From Cyanobacteriota bacterium (GTDB taxonomy: Bacteria; Cyanobacteriota; Cyanobacteriia; PCC-6307; Cyanobiaceae): DNA of 64,000 nucleotides. The notes beneath the pieces were generated by a model. The model ran no database searches, had not been told where the DNA came from, and worked only from the letters and a program-made list of their open reading frames with translations. The translations under genes and the position numbers were made by a program. Numbering within the stretch: the stretch's first letter is position 1; each line of letters starts with the position of its first letter. Positions 9,219-17,780 of this stretch are shown here, piece by piece. Location: contig JAPLIB010000099.1 of NCBI GenBank assembly GCA_026389335.1, positions 1 through 64,000 on the forward strand, read 5' to 3'.

Positions 9219-9300
9219 GGGGCTCTGACGGTCTGGCCCTTTCTAGGGAGGCCCCTGGCTTAGGGTGATGAATCGAGGTCCGTGGAATCTTCCGAGCAGC

Positions 9301-9531
9301 ATGCAGAGCAGCGCCGATCTCAGTCCCAAGGAACTCGCCCAGCGTGCCGAGAGCCTGATTCGCCATTCCAGCAATCGCTACCTCACCACGGTGCGGATTG
9401 CTTACCGGGCCAAGCAGCGCCGCTTCGATGATTTTGATGGTCTGCTCGAAGACGGCATGATCAAGCCGGTGCAGCGGGCGATTGTCGAGCTCAGCGACGA
9501 GCAGGATCAGCCCGACCTCCTGCCCGGCTGA
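9301..9531 (+). CDS. rpoZ: DNA-directed RNA polymerase subunit omega
   Basis: 76 residues from the ATG at 9301. The sequence '[20 protein letters not shown]' with the downstream '[15 protein letters not shown]' is the cyanobacterial omega subunit, which helps assemble beta-prime into the core enzyme. The frame is open a little upstream (TTG/ATG near 9265), but the 9301 start gives the usual length and begins right before the conserved helix. It is followed immediately by the DUF1818 gene, the usual neighbour in this group. Confidence 0.92.
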   Translation: MQSSADLSPKELAQRAESLIRHSSNRYLTTVRIAYRAKQRRFDDFDGLLEDGMIKPVQRAIVELSDEQDQPDLLPG

Positions 9532-9544
9532 GCACTTCAGGGCG

Positions 9545-9952
9545 GTGAAAGTCTGTGAAGGGGAGGGATGGCGGCTGGTGATCGACCCGGCCCGTCATCC
9601 CTTCGCTGTTTTGATCGGTGGCCAGGGCTGGGCTGCGGAACTGACTCGCGATGAGTTGCTGGTGTTGGGACGGGCGGTCGCCCGTCTGCGTCATCAGCAT
9701 GCCGAGCTGGTGGCCCAGCTGATGCTGGAGGAGAGTCTCGAGCTGGAGCTGGAGCTGCCGCTGCTGGCTGCTGGCGAGCCGGGCAGCCTCTGGATGGCCC
9801 TGGAGGGGGATCGCCAGGACTGGACCCTGCGCTTCGTGCTCAGTCCTGGCCCCGGTGGCCGGGCTTTTGAGGGGGCCTGGAGCGCCGCCGCCAGTGGGTC
9901 TTTTGTTGCCGCTCTCGAGGGGATCGAGGCGCGCCTGGGGCTGGCGGAGTGA
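9545..9952 (+). CDS. DUF1818 family protein
   Basis: 135 residues from a GTG at 9545. The start 'VKVCEGEGWRLVIDPARHPF' and the alternation of beta strands with acidic helices ('LMLEESLELELELPLL') match the cyanobacterial DUF1818 family, a small alpha/beta protein of unknown function that normally follows rpoZ. The GTG was chosen because it begins right at the conserved part and leaves 13 bases after the rpoZ stop; the frame continues upstream across rpoZ only as an overlap. No catalytic motif is evident. Confidence 0.82.
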   Translation: MKVCEGEGWRLVIDPARHPFAVLIGGQGWAAELTRDELLVLGRAVARLRHQHAELVAQLMLEESLELELELPLLAAGEPGSLWMALEGDRQDWTLRFVLSPGPGGRAFEGAWSAAASGSFVAALEGIEARLGLAE

Positions 9953-10101
9953 GGTTGAGGTACAGGACTCCGGCCAGCCGCACCAACACGGCAACAGGGC
10001 GAGCTGCCGCGGCCCGGTCCGGTTTCGAGCCGGCGCACCATCATTCCGGTCATTTTGATCAGACCGAACAGACAGAACAGGCAGATAATTCTCATCATTT
10101 T

Positions 10102-10137
10102 ATCAGGCCGATCAGGCCGATCAGCCCGATCAGGCCG
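10102..10137 (+). repeat. Four tandem copies of a 9-bp unit (ATCAGGCCG)
   Basis: Units at 10102, 10111, 10120 (one base different: ATCAGCCCG) and 10129. The array lies in the 434-base region between the convergent DUF1818 and EVE genes (9953-10386), which otherwise shows no gene. A related, looser repetition of CAGA/CAGGCAG motifs precedes it at about 10056-10085. The units contain GATC and could form small hairpins, but no U-run follows, so it is not an obvious terminator. Confidence 0.85.
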
Positions 10138-10386
10138 GGATCGGCTGAGGTCCCGCAGGCTGAGGTCACGAAGTCAGTGCCTACCTGGCCGCAGTCCCCC
10201 GGTTCGGCTGTCGACGGCTCTGCCGCGGCGGACTATTCGGTGCCTTCAAGTTGGCGCGTCCGTTTTCCGGTTGCTGCCGCTCCGGCCCGTTCCCCGGCCC
10301 TGGGGTATCCGGTCAGCGGATGCTTCGGATCGATTCCCACCGGCACCGGCACCGGCAACCCCCGCTGGTGCGTCTCGATGGGTTCC

Positions 10387-10848
10387 TCAGGCTGGTTCTC
10401 CCAGCAGCTCCAGGAGGCGCCTGGCGCTCGCCTCACTCACCGGCAGGATCGACAGCCGGTTGCCGCGGCGCACCACGGCGAGCTCCTCGACGCTGAACTG
10501 TTCGCGCAGCTGATCGAGGCTCAGCAGGGTGGAAAAGCTGCGGCCGTAGCGCAGCCGGGCGCAATCCCAGCGCGGTGATTCGGGCTTGGATGCCGGGTCG
10601 AAGTACTTGTTCTCGGGATCGAATTGGCTCGGATCGACGATGCCGGTTTCGATCACCTCCATCAGCCCGACGATGCCGGGGGGCTTGGTGTTGGAGTGGT
10701 AGAAGAAAACCTGATCGCCGGGGGCCATCGTGCGCATGAAGTTGCGCGCCTGATAGTTGCGGATGCCATCCCACAGGGTGGTGCCTTCCGCTTCCAGATG
10801 CTGGATGCCGTAGACCTCCGGCTCGCTTTTCATTAACCACCAGGCCAT
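10387..10848 (-). CDS. EVE domain protein
   Basis: 153 residues beginning 'MAWWLMKSEPEVYGI' and containing 'LWDGIRNYQARNFMR', 'GDQVFFYHSN' and 'GIVGLMEV', which is the EVE (PUA-like) fold. EVE proteins bind modified bases, chiefly modified nucleobases in DNA or RNA, and the Trp and 'HSN' residues that line the pocket are present. Function in cyanobacteria is unknown; roles in RNA modification recognition or defence are possible. The ATG at 10848 gives the normal length; the open frame further upstream is not EVE-like. It follows murD on the same strand. Confidence 0.9.
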   Translation of the reverse strand: MAWWLMKSEPEVYGIQHLEAEGTTLWDGIRNYQARNFMRTMAPGDQVFFYHSNTKPPGIVGLMEVIETGIVDPSQFDPENKYFDPASKPESPRWDCARLRYGRSFSTLLSLDQLREQFSVEELAVVRRGNRLSILPVSEASARRLLELLGEPA

Positions 10849-10894
10849 GGCTTCCGTTCCCCAGATCCGCCTGGGGCGAGTGTAGGCAGGCTGT

Positions 10895-12358
10895 TCAGGC
10901 CTGCAGCTCCGGCAGGGCCTCCACCAGCTGGCGGAAATGGTCGCCGCGGGCCTCGAAATCGCGGTATTGATCGAAGCTGGCGCAGGCCGGCGAGAGCAGC
11001 ACGCTGCGGCAACCAAGGGCAGGCGCCAGCTCGGCGGCGAGGGGCACCGCCTCGGCCAGCCCTTCTACCGCCACCACTATGCCTGCGTAACCGCTGCCCG
11101 CCAGCAGGGCGGTGAACTCCTGGCGGGCAGCGCCATAGAGCACCACCGCTGCCGCCTGGCGCTGCACCTGGTGCAGCCAGCCCCTGGCATCCCCCTGCTT
11201 GGCTTCGCCGCCGGCCAGCAGCACCAGGGGTCCGTCCAGGGCCTTGAGGGCCACCTCGGCGGCGTCGTAGTTGGTGGCCTTGCTGTCGTTGAACCAGCGG
11301 CTGCCGGCCCGTTCACGCAGGCGTTCAAGCCGGTGGGGCACCCCCGGGAAGCAGCGACAGGCGGCCGCGATCACGGCCGGCTCCAGGCCCGCCTCCAGGG
11401 CGACGGCGGTGGCCAGCAGCAGGTTCTGGCGATTGTGCTCGCCCGGCATCGCCAGGCAGTCCGCCGCGAACAGGGGCCCCCGGGCATGCATCACCAGACC
11501 GTTCTCGATCCAGAGCAGCGGCTTGATCGTTGGCGGCAGGTTCTGACGCGGGCCGGCGGTGATCCACTGGGCCGTGTCCCAGCTGGCGGCGTGGGCCCGC
11601 AGGTCGGGGTCGTCGGCGTTGAGCAGGCGCAGGGCGGAGTTTTCCAGCAGCTGGCGCTTGATCGCCCGGTAGGCCTCCAGGGTGCCGTGGCGCTCGAGAT
11701 GGTCCGGGGTGAGGGTGGTCCAGAGGCCGATGGCCGGGGCCAGCTCCGGGGTGGCCTCGATCTGATAACTGCTCAGCTCCACCACCAGCCAGTCGGGGCA
11801 CTGCTGGCCGGGCTGTAGCCGTTCCAGGGCCAGTTCTGCCGCCGAGAATCCGACATTGCCGCACAGGGGTGCATCCAGGCCGCCCTGGCTGAGCAGATGG
11901 TGCACCAGATAGGTGACGGTGGTCTTGCCGTTGGTGCCGGTGATGCCGATCCAGGGCACAGCGCGGCTGGCCTGCCAGGCGATCAGCATTTCCCCCTGCA
12001 CAGGGATGCCCTGGCCCCGCAGCTGCTGCAGCACCGGGTGATCCCAGCGGATGCCGGGGCTCACCACCACGGCTGCCGGCGGTAGCGCCAGGGCCTCGAA
12101 GCTGGCCAGGGCCAGGGGCGTGCCCAGCTGGACGGCGATGCCCTCGGCCCGAAGCTGCTCGGCCTGGGCCTGCAGCTCGGCGGTGTTGCGGCTTTCCAGC
12201 AGCAGCACCGGCCGCCGCTGATGGTGCAGTAGCCGTGCAGCGCCGATGCCGGAACGGCCCAACCCGAGGATCACCGAGGGACCCTGCGCCGACGGGGGCG
12301 GTTCGGCGTGGTCAGTAGAGGTGGGCGAAGCGGCCTGGAGGGGCGTCGGATCGCTCAA
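10895..12358 (-). CDS. murD: UDP-N-acetylmuramoyl-L-alanine--D-glutamate ligase
   Basis: The enzyme adds D-glutamate to UDP-MurNAc-L-Ala in the cytoplasm during peptidoglycan synthesis. 'VILGLGRSGIGAARLL' is the N-terminal nucleotide-fold loop, 'GITGTNGKTTVTYL' the ATP P-loop, and 'HRLERLRERAGSRWFNDSKATN' the region linking to the C-terminal domain. The start is uncertain: the conserved part begins about 30 residues after a TTG at 12358, and the open frame further upstream runs into the tRNA-Val gene, so it cannot be coding there. With TTG the product is 487 residues, slightly longer than the family norm. Confidence 0.92.
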   Translation of the reverse strand: MSDPTPLQAASPTSTDHAEPPPSAQGPSVILGLGRSGIGAARLLHHQRRPVLLLESRNTAELQAQAEQLRAEGIAVQLGTPLALASFEALALPPAAVVVSPGIRWDHPVLQQLRGQGIPVQGEMLIAWQASRAVPWIGITGTNGKTTVTYLVHHLLSQGGLDAPLCGNVGFSAAELALERLQPGQQCPDWLVVELSSYQIEATPELAPAIGLWTTLTPDHLERHGTLEAYRAIKRQLLENSALRLLNADDPDLRAHAASWDTAQWITAGPRQNLPPTIKPLLWIENGLVMHARGPLFAADCLAMPGEHNRQNLLLATAVALEAGLEPAVIAAACRCFPGVPHRLERLRERAGSRWFNDSKATNYDAAEVALKALDGPLVLLAGGEAKQGDARGWLHQVQRQAAAVVLYGAARQEFTALLAGSGYAGIVVAVEGLAEAVPLAAELAPALGCRSVLLSPACASFDQYRDFEARGDHFRQLVEALPELQA

Positions 12359-12381
12359 GGGCTGGCGGCTGATAAAACAAG

Positions 12382-12453
12382 TGGGCGATACTGGAATCGA
12401 ACCAGTGACTCCTACCGTGTCAAGGTAGTGCTCTACCTCTGAGCTAATCGCCC
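12382..12453 (-). tRNA. tRNA-Val (anticodon GAC)
   Basis: Read on the minus strand: acceptor 5' GGGCGAT pairs with 3' ATCGCCC plus discriminator A; D-arm 'AGCTCAGAGGTAGAGC'; anticodon arm CTACC-TTGACAC-GGTAG giving anticodon GAC; T-arm with GGTTCGATTCC. Length is 72 without CCA, and CCA is not encoded. It lies 23 bases upstream of the murD start proposed here. Confidence 0.95.
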
Positions 12454-12766
12454 CAGGGGACTGGTCCCTCGGGCAAAAGCACGACCATTCCCACGGACTG
12501 GAGCCGTTGGATTGAATCTGGGCTTTCGAGGCCACAACTTAGCAGTCGGCTTCCAGGACCCCAGGGCACCGTTCCCTCGGACTTGGCCGCGCCAGGCTGG
12601 ATGGCGACGCACCAGGTTCAGCGGCTCTTGCGATCGCCACTGGCTGGAGCTCTGCGCGCGGGCTCTCGCTCCAGGGGATTGGGCTGGGATTGCTATCGCT
12701 GCTGGGATCCCGGCTTGCCTCGGTCTGGCTGCAGGGTCCAGAGGCTCCCGGTTGCGATCCGGGCGT
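12454..12766. other. Intergenic region between the S4 gene and tRNA-Val
   Basis: About 310 bases, all genes around it on the minus strand. It presumably contains the tRNA-Val promoter. No coding frame or other RNA gene is convincing. Confidence 0.35.
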
Positions 12767-13552
12767 TCAGCGCTTGCGCAAGGTGATCCGCCAGCGGCCG
12801 CGCTGGGTGGGTTCGGCCGCTTCCACCAGCAGTTCACCCCGGCCTTCGAGCTGCACCCTCTGGCCCGGGGCCAGTTCCCGGCTGGGGCTGGTCACCGGCT
12901 GCCAGTCGATGCGCACCTCGCCGCGGCGGATCCGTGCCACCAGGCGACTGCGGGAGAGGCCGAAGCCGGCCGAACCCACGGCATCGAGGCGCAGGGAGGC
13001 CTCCACTGTCGTCAACGTGCGCTCAAGCCGCGCCGCCGGCAGCTGCAGCTCGGCGATCGGTCGCGCTTCGAAGCGCACCTCCACGCTGCGCACCCGGCCG
13101 AGCAGGCCATCGAGCCGCTGGGCCAGCTCGGCCGAGACGATCGCCTGGGCGCCCCGATCGCCGCGGATCCAGAGGTCACCCAGGTCGCCCGGGTAGGCGC
13201 CCGCGGCCCGCAAGCCGGCGCGCAGATCTTCGGCTTCGGCCGGATCAAACAGGAAATTGCCGCTGATCTCCAGGCCGGATAAGCCCGCATCCAGGCTCTC
13301 CACGGGCTGGGCCAGTTCGGTTCGCTGCAGCAGCAGCCGGCGGCGCTCCGCCCCCGGAAAGCCGCCGCAGCTGGCCAGGCTCAGATCGCTGAGGGCGCTG
13401 AACCGTTGCTCGGCCTCCTCCCGCAGCGCCGCCGCCAGCAGGGGCGTCCAGGTGGGCTCCCAGGTGCGCAGCGCCGCATCGGCGGCCGCCAGTAGCGGCA
13501 GCAGCTCCTGGCGCCGGCTGGATCCCTGCAGCAGTGACTCTCCGGGCCGCAC
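12767..13552 (-). CDS. Photosystem II S4-domain protein (YlmH-like RNA-binding protein)
   Basis: 261 residues. The middle contains 'LGDLWIRGDRGAQAIV', and the C-terminal part 'GFGLSRSRLVARIRRGEVRIDWQ' is an S4 RNA-binding motif. This order, an N-terminal helical region, a YlmH-like ferredoxin-type domain and a C-terminal S4 domain, fits the cyanobacterial/plastid family named photosystem II S4 domain protein. The biochemical role is not known; RNA binding, perhaps on ribosomes, is expected from the S4 domain. It ends upstream of tRNA-Val and lies four bases after the next gene on the same strand, so they are likely cotranscribed. Confidence 0.85.
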   Translation of the reverse strand: MRPGESLLQGSSRRQELLPLLAAADAALRTWEPTWTPLLAAALREEAEQRFSALSDLSLASCGGFPGAERRRLLLQRTELAQPVESLDAGLSGLEISGNFLFDPAEAEDLRAGLRAAGAYPGDLGDLWIRGDRGAQAIVSAELAQRLDGLLGRVRSVEVRFEARPIAELQLPAARLERTLTTVEASLRLDAVGSAGFGLSRSRLVARIRRGEVRIDWQPVTSPSRELAPGQRVQLEGRGELLVEAAEPTQRGRWRITLRKR

Positions 13553-13556
13553 GGCT

Positions 13557-14060
13557 TCAGTCCTCCCCGAGGCGAATCACCGCCTTGGGGCGGGCCTGTT
13601 GCACCAGGGTCCAGGGCACCTCCTGGCCGCTGGCCTGCTCCAGTAGCAGCAGCCAGTTGCCCTCCTCCAGTCGGTTGCGCAGGATCCGCAGCCGGTCCTC
13701 TTCCTCAGACACCACGCTCGCCGCCGCCGCAAAGCTGCCCATCAGCCCCGAGCCCATGCCGAGCAGGCCACCGATCACCGGTTCGCCCCAGGGGCCGAAC
13801 AGATCGAACGTGTGCAGATCGGTGATCTGGGTGAAGGTCAGCCCCGCCAGGAAGCCGAAGGGCATCAGCCAGCGGGCCATGAGGCGCTGGCGCTGGCGCC
13901 GGGCCGTGGCCGGATTGAGTCGGTCCACCGAGAGCATGGCCGTTTCGCCGTTGCCGATCGCCACCAGCTGGGTCGGCGCCGGTTGCTGGGCCGCGAGCTG
14001 CTGGCGCAGTTGTTCCAGGCGTTTGTGGTCATCCAGCACCACCACCACACACAGCGTCAC
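13557..14060 (-). CDS. Conserved cyanobacterial hypothetical protein with hydrophobic helices
   Basis: 167 residues starting 'MTLCVVVVLDDHKRLEQL'. The N-terminal third looks soluble and alpha/beta; two hydrophobic, Gly-rich segments follow at about residues 66-80 ('MPFGFLAGLTFTQI') and 95-117 ('IGGLLGMGSGLMGSFAAAAS'), then a soluble tail. I do not recognise a named family; the layout resembles small membrane-associated proteins conserved in Synechococcus. It shares a strand with the S4 gene (4-base gap) and is divergent from serA (111-base gap). Confidence 0.65.
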   Translation of the reverse strand: MTLCVVVVLDDHKRLEQLRQQLAAQQPAPTQLVAIGNGETAMLSVDRLNPATARRQRQRLMARWLMPFGFLAGLTFTQITDLHTFDLFGPWGEPVIGGLLGMGSGLMGSFAAAASVVSEEEDRLRILRNRLEEGNWLLLLEQASGQEVPWTLVQQARPKAVIRLGED

Positions 14061-14171
14061 CTTCTGCCTCCGGATTGGCCAAGACGTCGCTCTCTACACT
14101 GCACCTCCGGCCAGCCCTTCGGGGCGGTGCTGCTCACTGCGCCGTTGCGGCGCTACCTCACACGCCGGGTC

Positions 14172-15758
14172 ATGACGAAGGTTCTGGTTTCCGATCCCAT
14201 TGATCAAACGGGGATCGACATCCTCGCCCAGGTGGCCCAGGTGGATGTGCGCACCGGACTGCCGCCCGAGGAGCTCAAGGCAATCATCGGCGACTACGAC
14301 GGCCTGATGATCCGCTCCGGCACCCAGGTGACAGCCGCTGTGATCGAGGCTGCCACCAAGTTGCGCATCATTGGCCGGGCCGGGGTCGGGGTCGACAACG
14401 TCGATGTGCCCGCCGCCACCCGCCGCGGCGTGATCGTGGTGAACTCGCCTGAGGGCAACACGATCGCGGCGGCCGAGCAAGCCCTGGCGCTGATGCTGGC
14501 GCTCTCGCGCCATGTACCCCACGCCCATGCCAGCACCATGGCCGGCGGCTGGGACCGCAAGACCTACGTGGGCAACGAGCTCTACAAAAAGGTGCTCGGC
14601 GTGGTGGGGCTCGGCAAGATCGGTTCCCATGTGGCCCGCGTCGCCCGGGCCATGGGCATGGATGTGGCCGCCTACGACCCGTTCGTGTCGCCGGAGCGGG
14701 CCCAGCAGATGCAGGTGCGGTTGCTGCCCCTGCCCCAGCTGTTCGCCGAAGCCGACTACATCACCTTGCACCTGCCGCGCACGCCGGACACCGAGAACCT
14801 GGTGAACGCCGAGCTGTTGCGCACGATGAAGCCCACAGCGCGCCTGGTGAACTGCGCCCGCGGCGGCATCGTCGATGAGGCGGCCCTGGCCGAAGCGGTG
14901 GAGAGCGGCGTGATCGCCGGCGCCGCCCTTGATGTGTTTGCCAAGGAACCGTTGGCGGCCGATTCGCCCCTGCGGGCCGTTAAGGAACGCCTAATTCTCA
15001 CCCCCCATCTGGGCGCCTCCACCGAAGAGGCCCAGGAGAACGTGGCGATTGATGTGGCCGAGCAGATCCGCGATGTGCTGCTGGGCCTCCCGGCCCGCAG
15101 TGCCGTCAACATCCCCGGCCTTAACGCCGAGCTGATGGAGCAGCTCAAGCCCCATCTGCAGCTGGCCGAAACCCTGGGTCAGCTGCTCAGCCAGCTGGCG
15201 GGTGGTCAGATCAGCGAACTGGAGGTGCGGCTGCAGGGCGAGTTCGCCACCCTCCCGGCCCAGCCCTTGGTGGTGGCCTCGCTCAAGGGCATCCTCTCGA
15301 CGGCCCTCGGCGACAGCATCAACTACGTCAATGCCGGCCTGGAGGCCAAGGAGCGCGGCATCCACGTGCTCGAGGTGAAGGACGAGGCCAGTCGCGATTT
15401 CGCCGGCGGTTCCCTGCAGCTCAGCTGCCGCGGCAGCAAGGGCAGCCACAGCGTCACCGGGGCAGTGTTCACCGACGGCGAACTGCGGGTCACCACCATC
15501 GACGAGTTCCCGGTGAATGTGGCCCCCAGCCGCCACATGCTGTTCACCCGCCATCGGGACATGCCCGGCATCATCGGCCAGCTGGGTTCAGTGCTCGGCG
15601 AGCACAACGTCAACATCGCCTCGATGCAGGTGGGCCGCCGCATCGTGCGCGGCGATGCCGTGATGGTGCTGAGCCTCGACGATCCGATTCCTCCCAGCCT
15701 CCTGGCCACAATCCACCAGATCAACGGCATCCAGGAAGCCCATCCGGTCACGCTCTGA
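14172..15758 (+). CDS. serA: D-3-phosphoglycerate dehydrogenase
   Basis: 528 residues from the ATG at 14172. SerA oxidises 3-phosphoglycerate with NAD, the first step of serine synthesis. The Rossmann motif 'GVVGLGKIGSHVARVARAMG', 'NCARGGIVDEAALAEAV' and 'ILTPHLGASTEEAQ' (with the catalytic His) are all present. The length indicates the long form with an intervening ASB domain and a C-terminal ACT domain ('HRDMPGIIGQLGSVLGEHNV'), which in other bacteria gives serine feedback. Its stop overlaps the prmA start by one base (TGATG), so the two are cotranscribed. Confidence 0.97.
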   Translation: MTKVLVSDPIDQTGIDILAQVAQVDVRTGLPPEELKAIIGDYDGLMIRSGTQVTAAVIEAATKLRIIGRAGVGVDNVDVPAATRRGVIVVNSPEGNTIAAAEQALALMLALSRHVPHAHASTMAGGWDRKTYVGNELYKKVLGVVGLGKIGSHVARVARAMGMDVAAYDPFVSPERAQQMQVRLLPLPQLFAEADYITLHLPRTPDTENLVNAELLRTMKPTARLVNCARGGIVDEAALAEAVESGVIAGAALDVFAKEPLAADSPLRAVKERLILTPHLGASTEEAQENVAIDVAEQIRDVLLGLPARSAVNIPGLNAELMEQLKPHLQLAETLGQLLSQLAGGQISELEVRLQGEFATLPAQPLVVASLKGILSTALGDSINYVNAGLEAKERGIHVLEVKDEASRDFAGGSLQLSCRGSKGSHSVTGAVFTDGELRVTTIDEFPVNVAPSRHMLFTRHRDMPGIIGQLGSVLGEHNVNIASMQVGRRIVRGDAVMVLSLDDPIPPSLLATIHQINGIQEAHPVTL

Positions 15759-16738
15759 TGGGGGCCTCCCCTGGCCCTGGGGCCGTTCCAGCACCCGCAG
15801 CCACGCCGCCCGCAAGCGCGGCTGCGGGCCCGGGCTGGTGGCGGCTGGAGATGGCTTGCCCGCCGGAGCTGGAGGAATCGCTGCTCTGGAAGCTCCAGAG
15901 CCTCGGCATCTCCCGGGTGGCCCTGCGCCATCACCCCGAGACGCCCCGGCAACGGCAGTTGCTCGCCTGGCTGCCGGAGATCGACTGGCCCGATCTCCAG
16001 CGGCTGGCCCTGGCGACGGCCCTGGCCCCCCTCGGTGAACCGTTTGCTCTGGCCCTGCCACCGCTGCTCTGGCAGCAGCAGAGCGACGAGGACTGGAGCC
16101 TGAGCTGGAAACAGCACTGGCAAGCCGATCCGGTGGGTGAGCGTTTGCTGATCCTGCCCGCCTGGTTGGAACTCCCGGCGGAGTACGCCGAGCGGCTGGT
16201 GATCCGCATGGATCCAGGCAGTGCCTTCGGCACCGGCAGCCATCCCACCACCCGCCTCTGCCTGGAGGCCCTCGAGGACCTGGCCGCCACCGGTTCGGGG
16301 CTGGCGGGGCTGCGGGTGGCTGATCTGGGCAGCGGCAGCGGCGTGCTGGGCCTGGCCGCCCTGCGGCTGGGGGCGGCCTCGGTGGCGGCCACCGACCTCG
16401 ATTCGCTGGCGGTGCTGGCCACGGGCGACAACGCCCGCCTCAATGGGCTGGGGCTGACGGTGGCCCAGGGCTCGGTGGAGGCCCTGGCCGAGTTGCTGGC
16501 CGAGCGACCTGCGGATCTGCTGCTTTGCAACATCCTGGCGCCGGTGATCGAGGCGCTGGCACCGGCTTTCGAGACGGTGCTGGCGGCGGATGGCCTGGGG
16601 CTGCTGAGCGGCCTGCTGGTGGATCAGGCGCCGGCTCTGATCCAGGCGCTGGCGGCGGTTGGCTGGCACGCCGAGTTGACGGCACGACAGCAGCCCTGGG
16701 GGCTGATGACGATCCGGCGGATCGGGGCTGTTGCATAA
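15758..16738 (+). CDS. prmA: Ribosomal protein L11 methyltransferase
   Basis: 326 residues. The SAM-dependent methyltransferase core shows 'GSAFGTGSHPTTRLCLEAL', the glycine loop 'VADLGSGSGVLGLAALRLGA', 'ATDLDSLAV' and the 'LLLCNILAPVIEAL' motif IV, which identify PrmA. It trimethylates lysines and the N-terminus of ribosomal protein L11 in the cytoplasm. The first 25 residues are Pro/Ala-rich and poorly conserved, so a later start is possible, but the ATG overlapping the serA stop is the natural coupled start. Confidence 0.93.
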   Translation: MGASPGPGAVPAPAATPPASAAAGPGWWRLEMACPPELEESLLWKLQSLGISRVALRHHPETPRQRQLLAWLPEIDWPDLQRLALATALAPLGEPFALALPPLLWQQQSDEDWSLSWKQHWQADPVGERLLILPAWLELPAEYAERLVIRMDPGSAFGTGSHPTTRLCLEALEDLAATGSGLAGLRVADLGSGSGVLGLAALRLGAASVAATDLDSLAVLATGDNARLNGLGLTVAQGSVEALAELLAERPADLLLCNILAPVIEALAPAFETVLAADGLGLLSGLLVDQAPALIQALAAVGWHAELTARQQPWGLMTIRRIGAVA

Positions 16739-16881
16739 GACACGCTGATCAGTGCCCTGCGTTTGATTGGCCTTCCCGGCCTGCGGGCCCCAGATCGCCG
16801 GGAATGCCCCCTGTCGGATGTAGGAAGGGCGGGTCCTACAGGTCCCTGGCCACCGGGTCCCTGTGAGCCCCAATCTCTTCC

Positions 16882-17181
16882 ATGGCTTCCTATAAGGTCA
16901 CCCTCGTCAATGAGAGCGAAGGCCTCAACAAGACGATCGAGGTTCCTGATGACCAGTACATCCTCGACGCTGCCGAGGAGCAGGGCATTGATCTGCCCTA
17001 CTCCTGCCGTGCCGGTGCCTGCAGCACCTGCGCTGGCAAGCTGACCTCTGGCACAGTTGATCAGTCGGATCAGAGCTTCCTCGACGACGACCAGATCGAG
17101 GCCGGTTTCGTGCTCACCTGCGTGGCCTACCCCACCTCCGACGTGACCATCAAGACCCACGCCGAAGAAGAGCTCTACTGA
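16882..17181 (+). CDS. petF: [2Fe-2S] ferredoxin I, photosynthetic type
   Basis: 99 residues, the standard size. The four cluster ligands are Cys42, Cys47, Cys50 ('[10 protein letters not shown]') and Cys80 ('FVLTC'). It carries electrons from photosystem I to FNR, ferredoxin-thioredoxin reductase (variable chain at 6.4 kb) and other acceptors. The N-terminal Met-Ala-Ser-Tyr start and acidic surface match cyanobacterial PetF. The 143 bases upstream would hold its own promoter; a palindromic terminator-like hairpin follows 84 bases downstream. Confidence 0.97.
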   Translation: MASYKVTLVNESEGLNKTIEVPDDQYILDAAEEQGIDLPYSCRAGACSTCAGKLTSGTVDQSDQSFLDDDQIEAGFVLTCVAYPTSDVTIKTHAEEELY

Positions 17182-17265
17182 GTCCGGCCACCCCAGGCCG
17201 ATCCCCGGGCCGATGGTTCCTGCCCCAGTGGCATGCAGCCTCGACCCGGCTCAGCCTTGCTGACG

Positions 17266-17285
17266 GACCGCTGCAGCGGCTTTTT
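17266..17285 (+). terminator. Likely intrinsic terminator of petF
   Basis: A perfect 12-base palindrome CCGCTGCAGCGG (17268-17279), extendable by an A-C/G-C edge, followed by CTTTTT. It sits 84 bases after the petF stop codon on the plus strand. Confidence 0.6.
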
Positions 17286-17324
17286 CGTCGCCGTGGTCTT
17301 AATCGGCATCCTTTGTCGCCAGCC

Positions 17325-17408
17325 ACCCTTGTATTCCGCAAGGGTTTGGTTGCTTCAGCAACTTGCCTTCATTGGTTCTCTCTGCCACCCTGCGGGGTGG
17401 CTTTTTTT
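17325..17408 (+). ncRNA. Candidate structured leader or small RNA: three hairpins ending in a terminator
   Basis: Three consecutive stem-loops are visible: ACCCTTG/CAAGGGT with a 7-base loop (17325-17345), GTTGC/GCAAC with loop TTCA (17349-17362), and GCCACCC/GGGTGGC with loop TGCG (17384-17401) followed at once by seven T. The last is a textbook intrinsic terminator, yet its T-run ends directly at the ATG of the next gene (17409). Either a small RNA is made here after the petF terminator, or this is an attenuating leader of the downstream gene. I see no match to known Yfr RNA motifs. Confidence 0.35.
17384..17408 (+). terminator. Intrinsic terminator abutting a start codon
   Basis: Seven-base-pair stem GCCACCC/GGGTGGC with a TGCG loop and a run of seven T. 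The downstream ATG begins at 17409, so a transcript passing through it would have the start codon directly at the base of the terminator. Confidence 0.8.
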
Positions 17409-17780
17409 ATGGCCATCCAGGTGAACTTGGTGCTGGTGTCCGGCAGCGAACATGTCAGTCCCGGCGGGCAGTACAGCTATCGCGTGCTTGGACCCTGCTG
17501 TCGCCTGTTTGATCGGGAGGAGCTGCCCTGGCCCTGCTGTCGCCTGGCCTGGCGCAGCAAGGAGCCCAGCTGGCGTCGGGTGGGCCGCCGTTTCGTCGCC
17601 GATCTGGCGGCCCGCCGTTGCCCTTCCTATGCCGTCGAGTTGCTCCAACCGGGAGCCCGGCCTACCGGTACGGTGATCACCCTGTTCCCCCAGCGATTGG
17701 CGCCGGCCCTGCAGGAGTGGTGGTACAGCAAGCAGCCGGCCTCGATGATGCCCTCCAATCAGCTGCCGACCCTCCAGTAA
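17409..17780 (+). CDS. Hypothetical protein of 123 residues
   Basis: The ATG at 17409 starts 'MAIQVNLVLVSGSEHVSPGG'. The protein has a Cys- and Trp-containing middle ('GPCCRLFDREELPWPCCRLAW') with two vicinal Cys pairs, and a basic region after it. I do not recognise the family. It is on the same strand as petF but separated by at least one terminator. No Shine-Dalgarno is possible apart from the terminator stem itself, which contains GGGGTGG about 12 bases before the ATG. It could be a real small protein or a chance frame; the clear, non-low-complexity sequence favours real. Confidence 0.5.
   Translation: MAIQVNLVLVSGSEHVSPGGQYSYRVLGPCCRLFDREELPWPCCRLAWRSKEPSWRRVGRRFVADLAARRCPSYAVELLQPGARPTGTVITLFPQRLAPALQEWWYSKQPASMMPSNQLPTLQ

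Noticed and set aside
15323-16873. Antisense frame of 516 codons opposite serA and prmA
   Set aside because: Both sense genes are unmistakable; the antisense product is typical GC-rich frame shadow with no domain.
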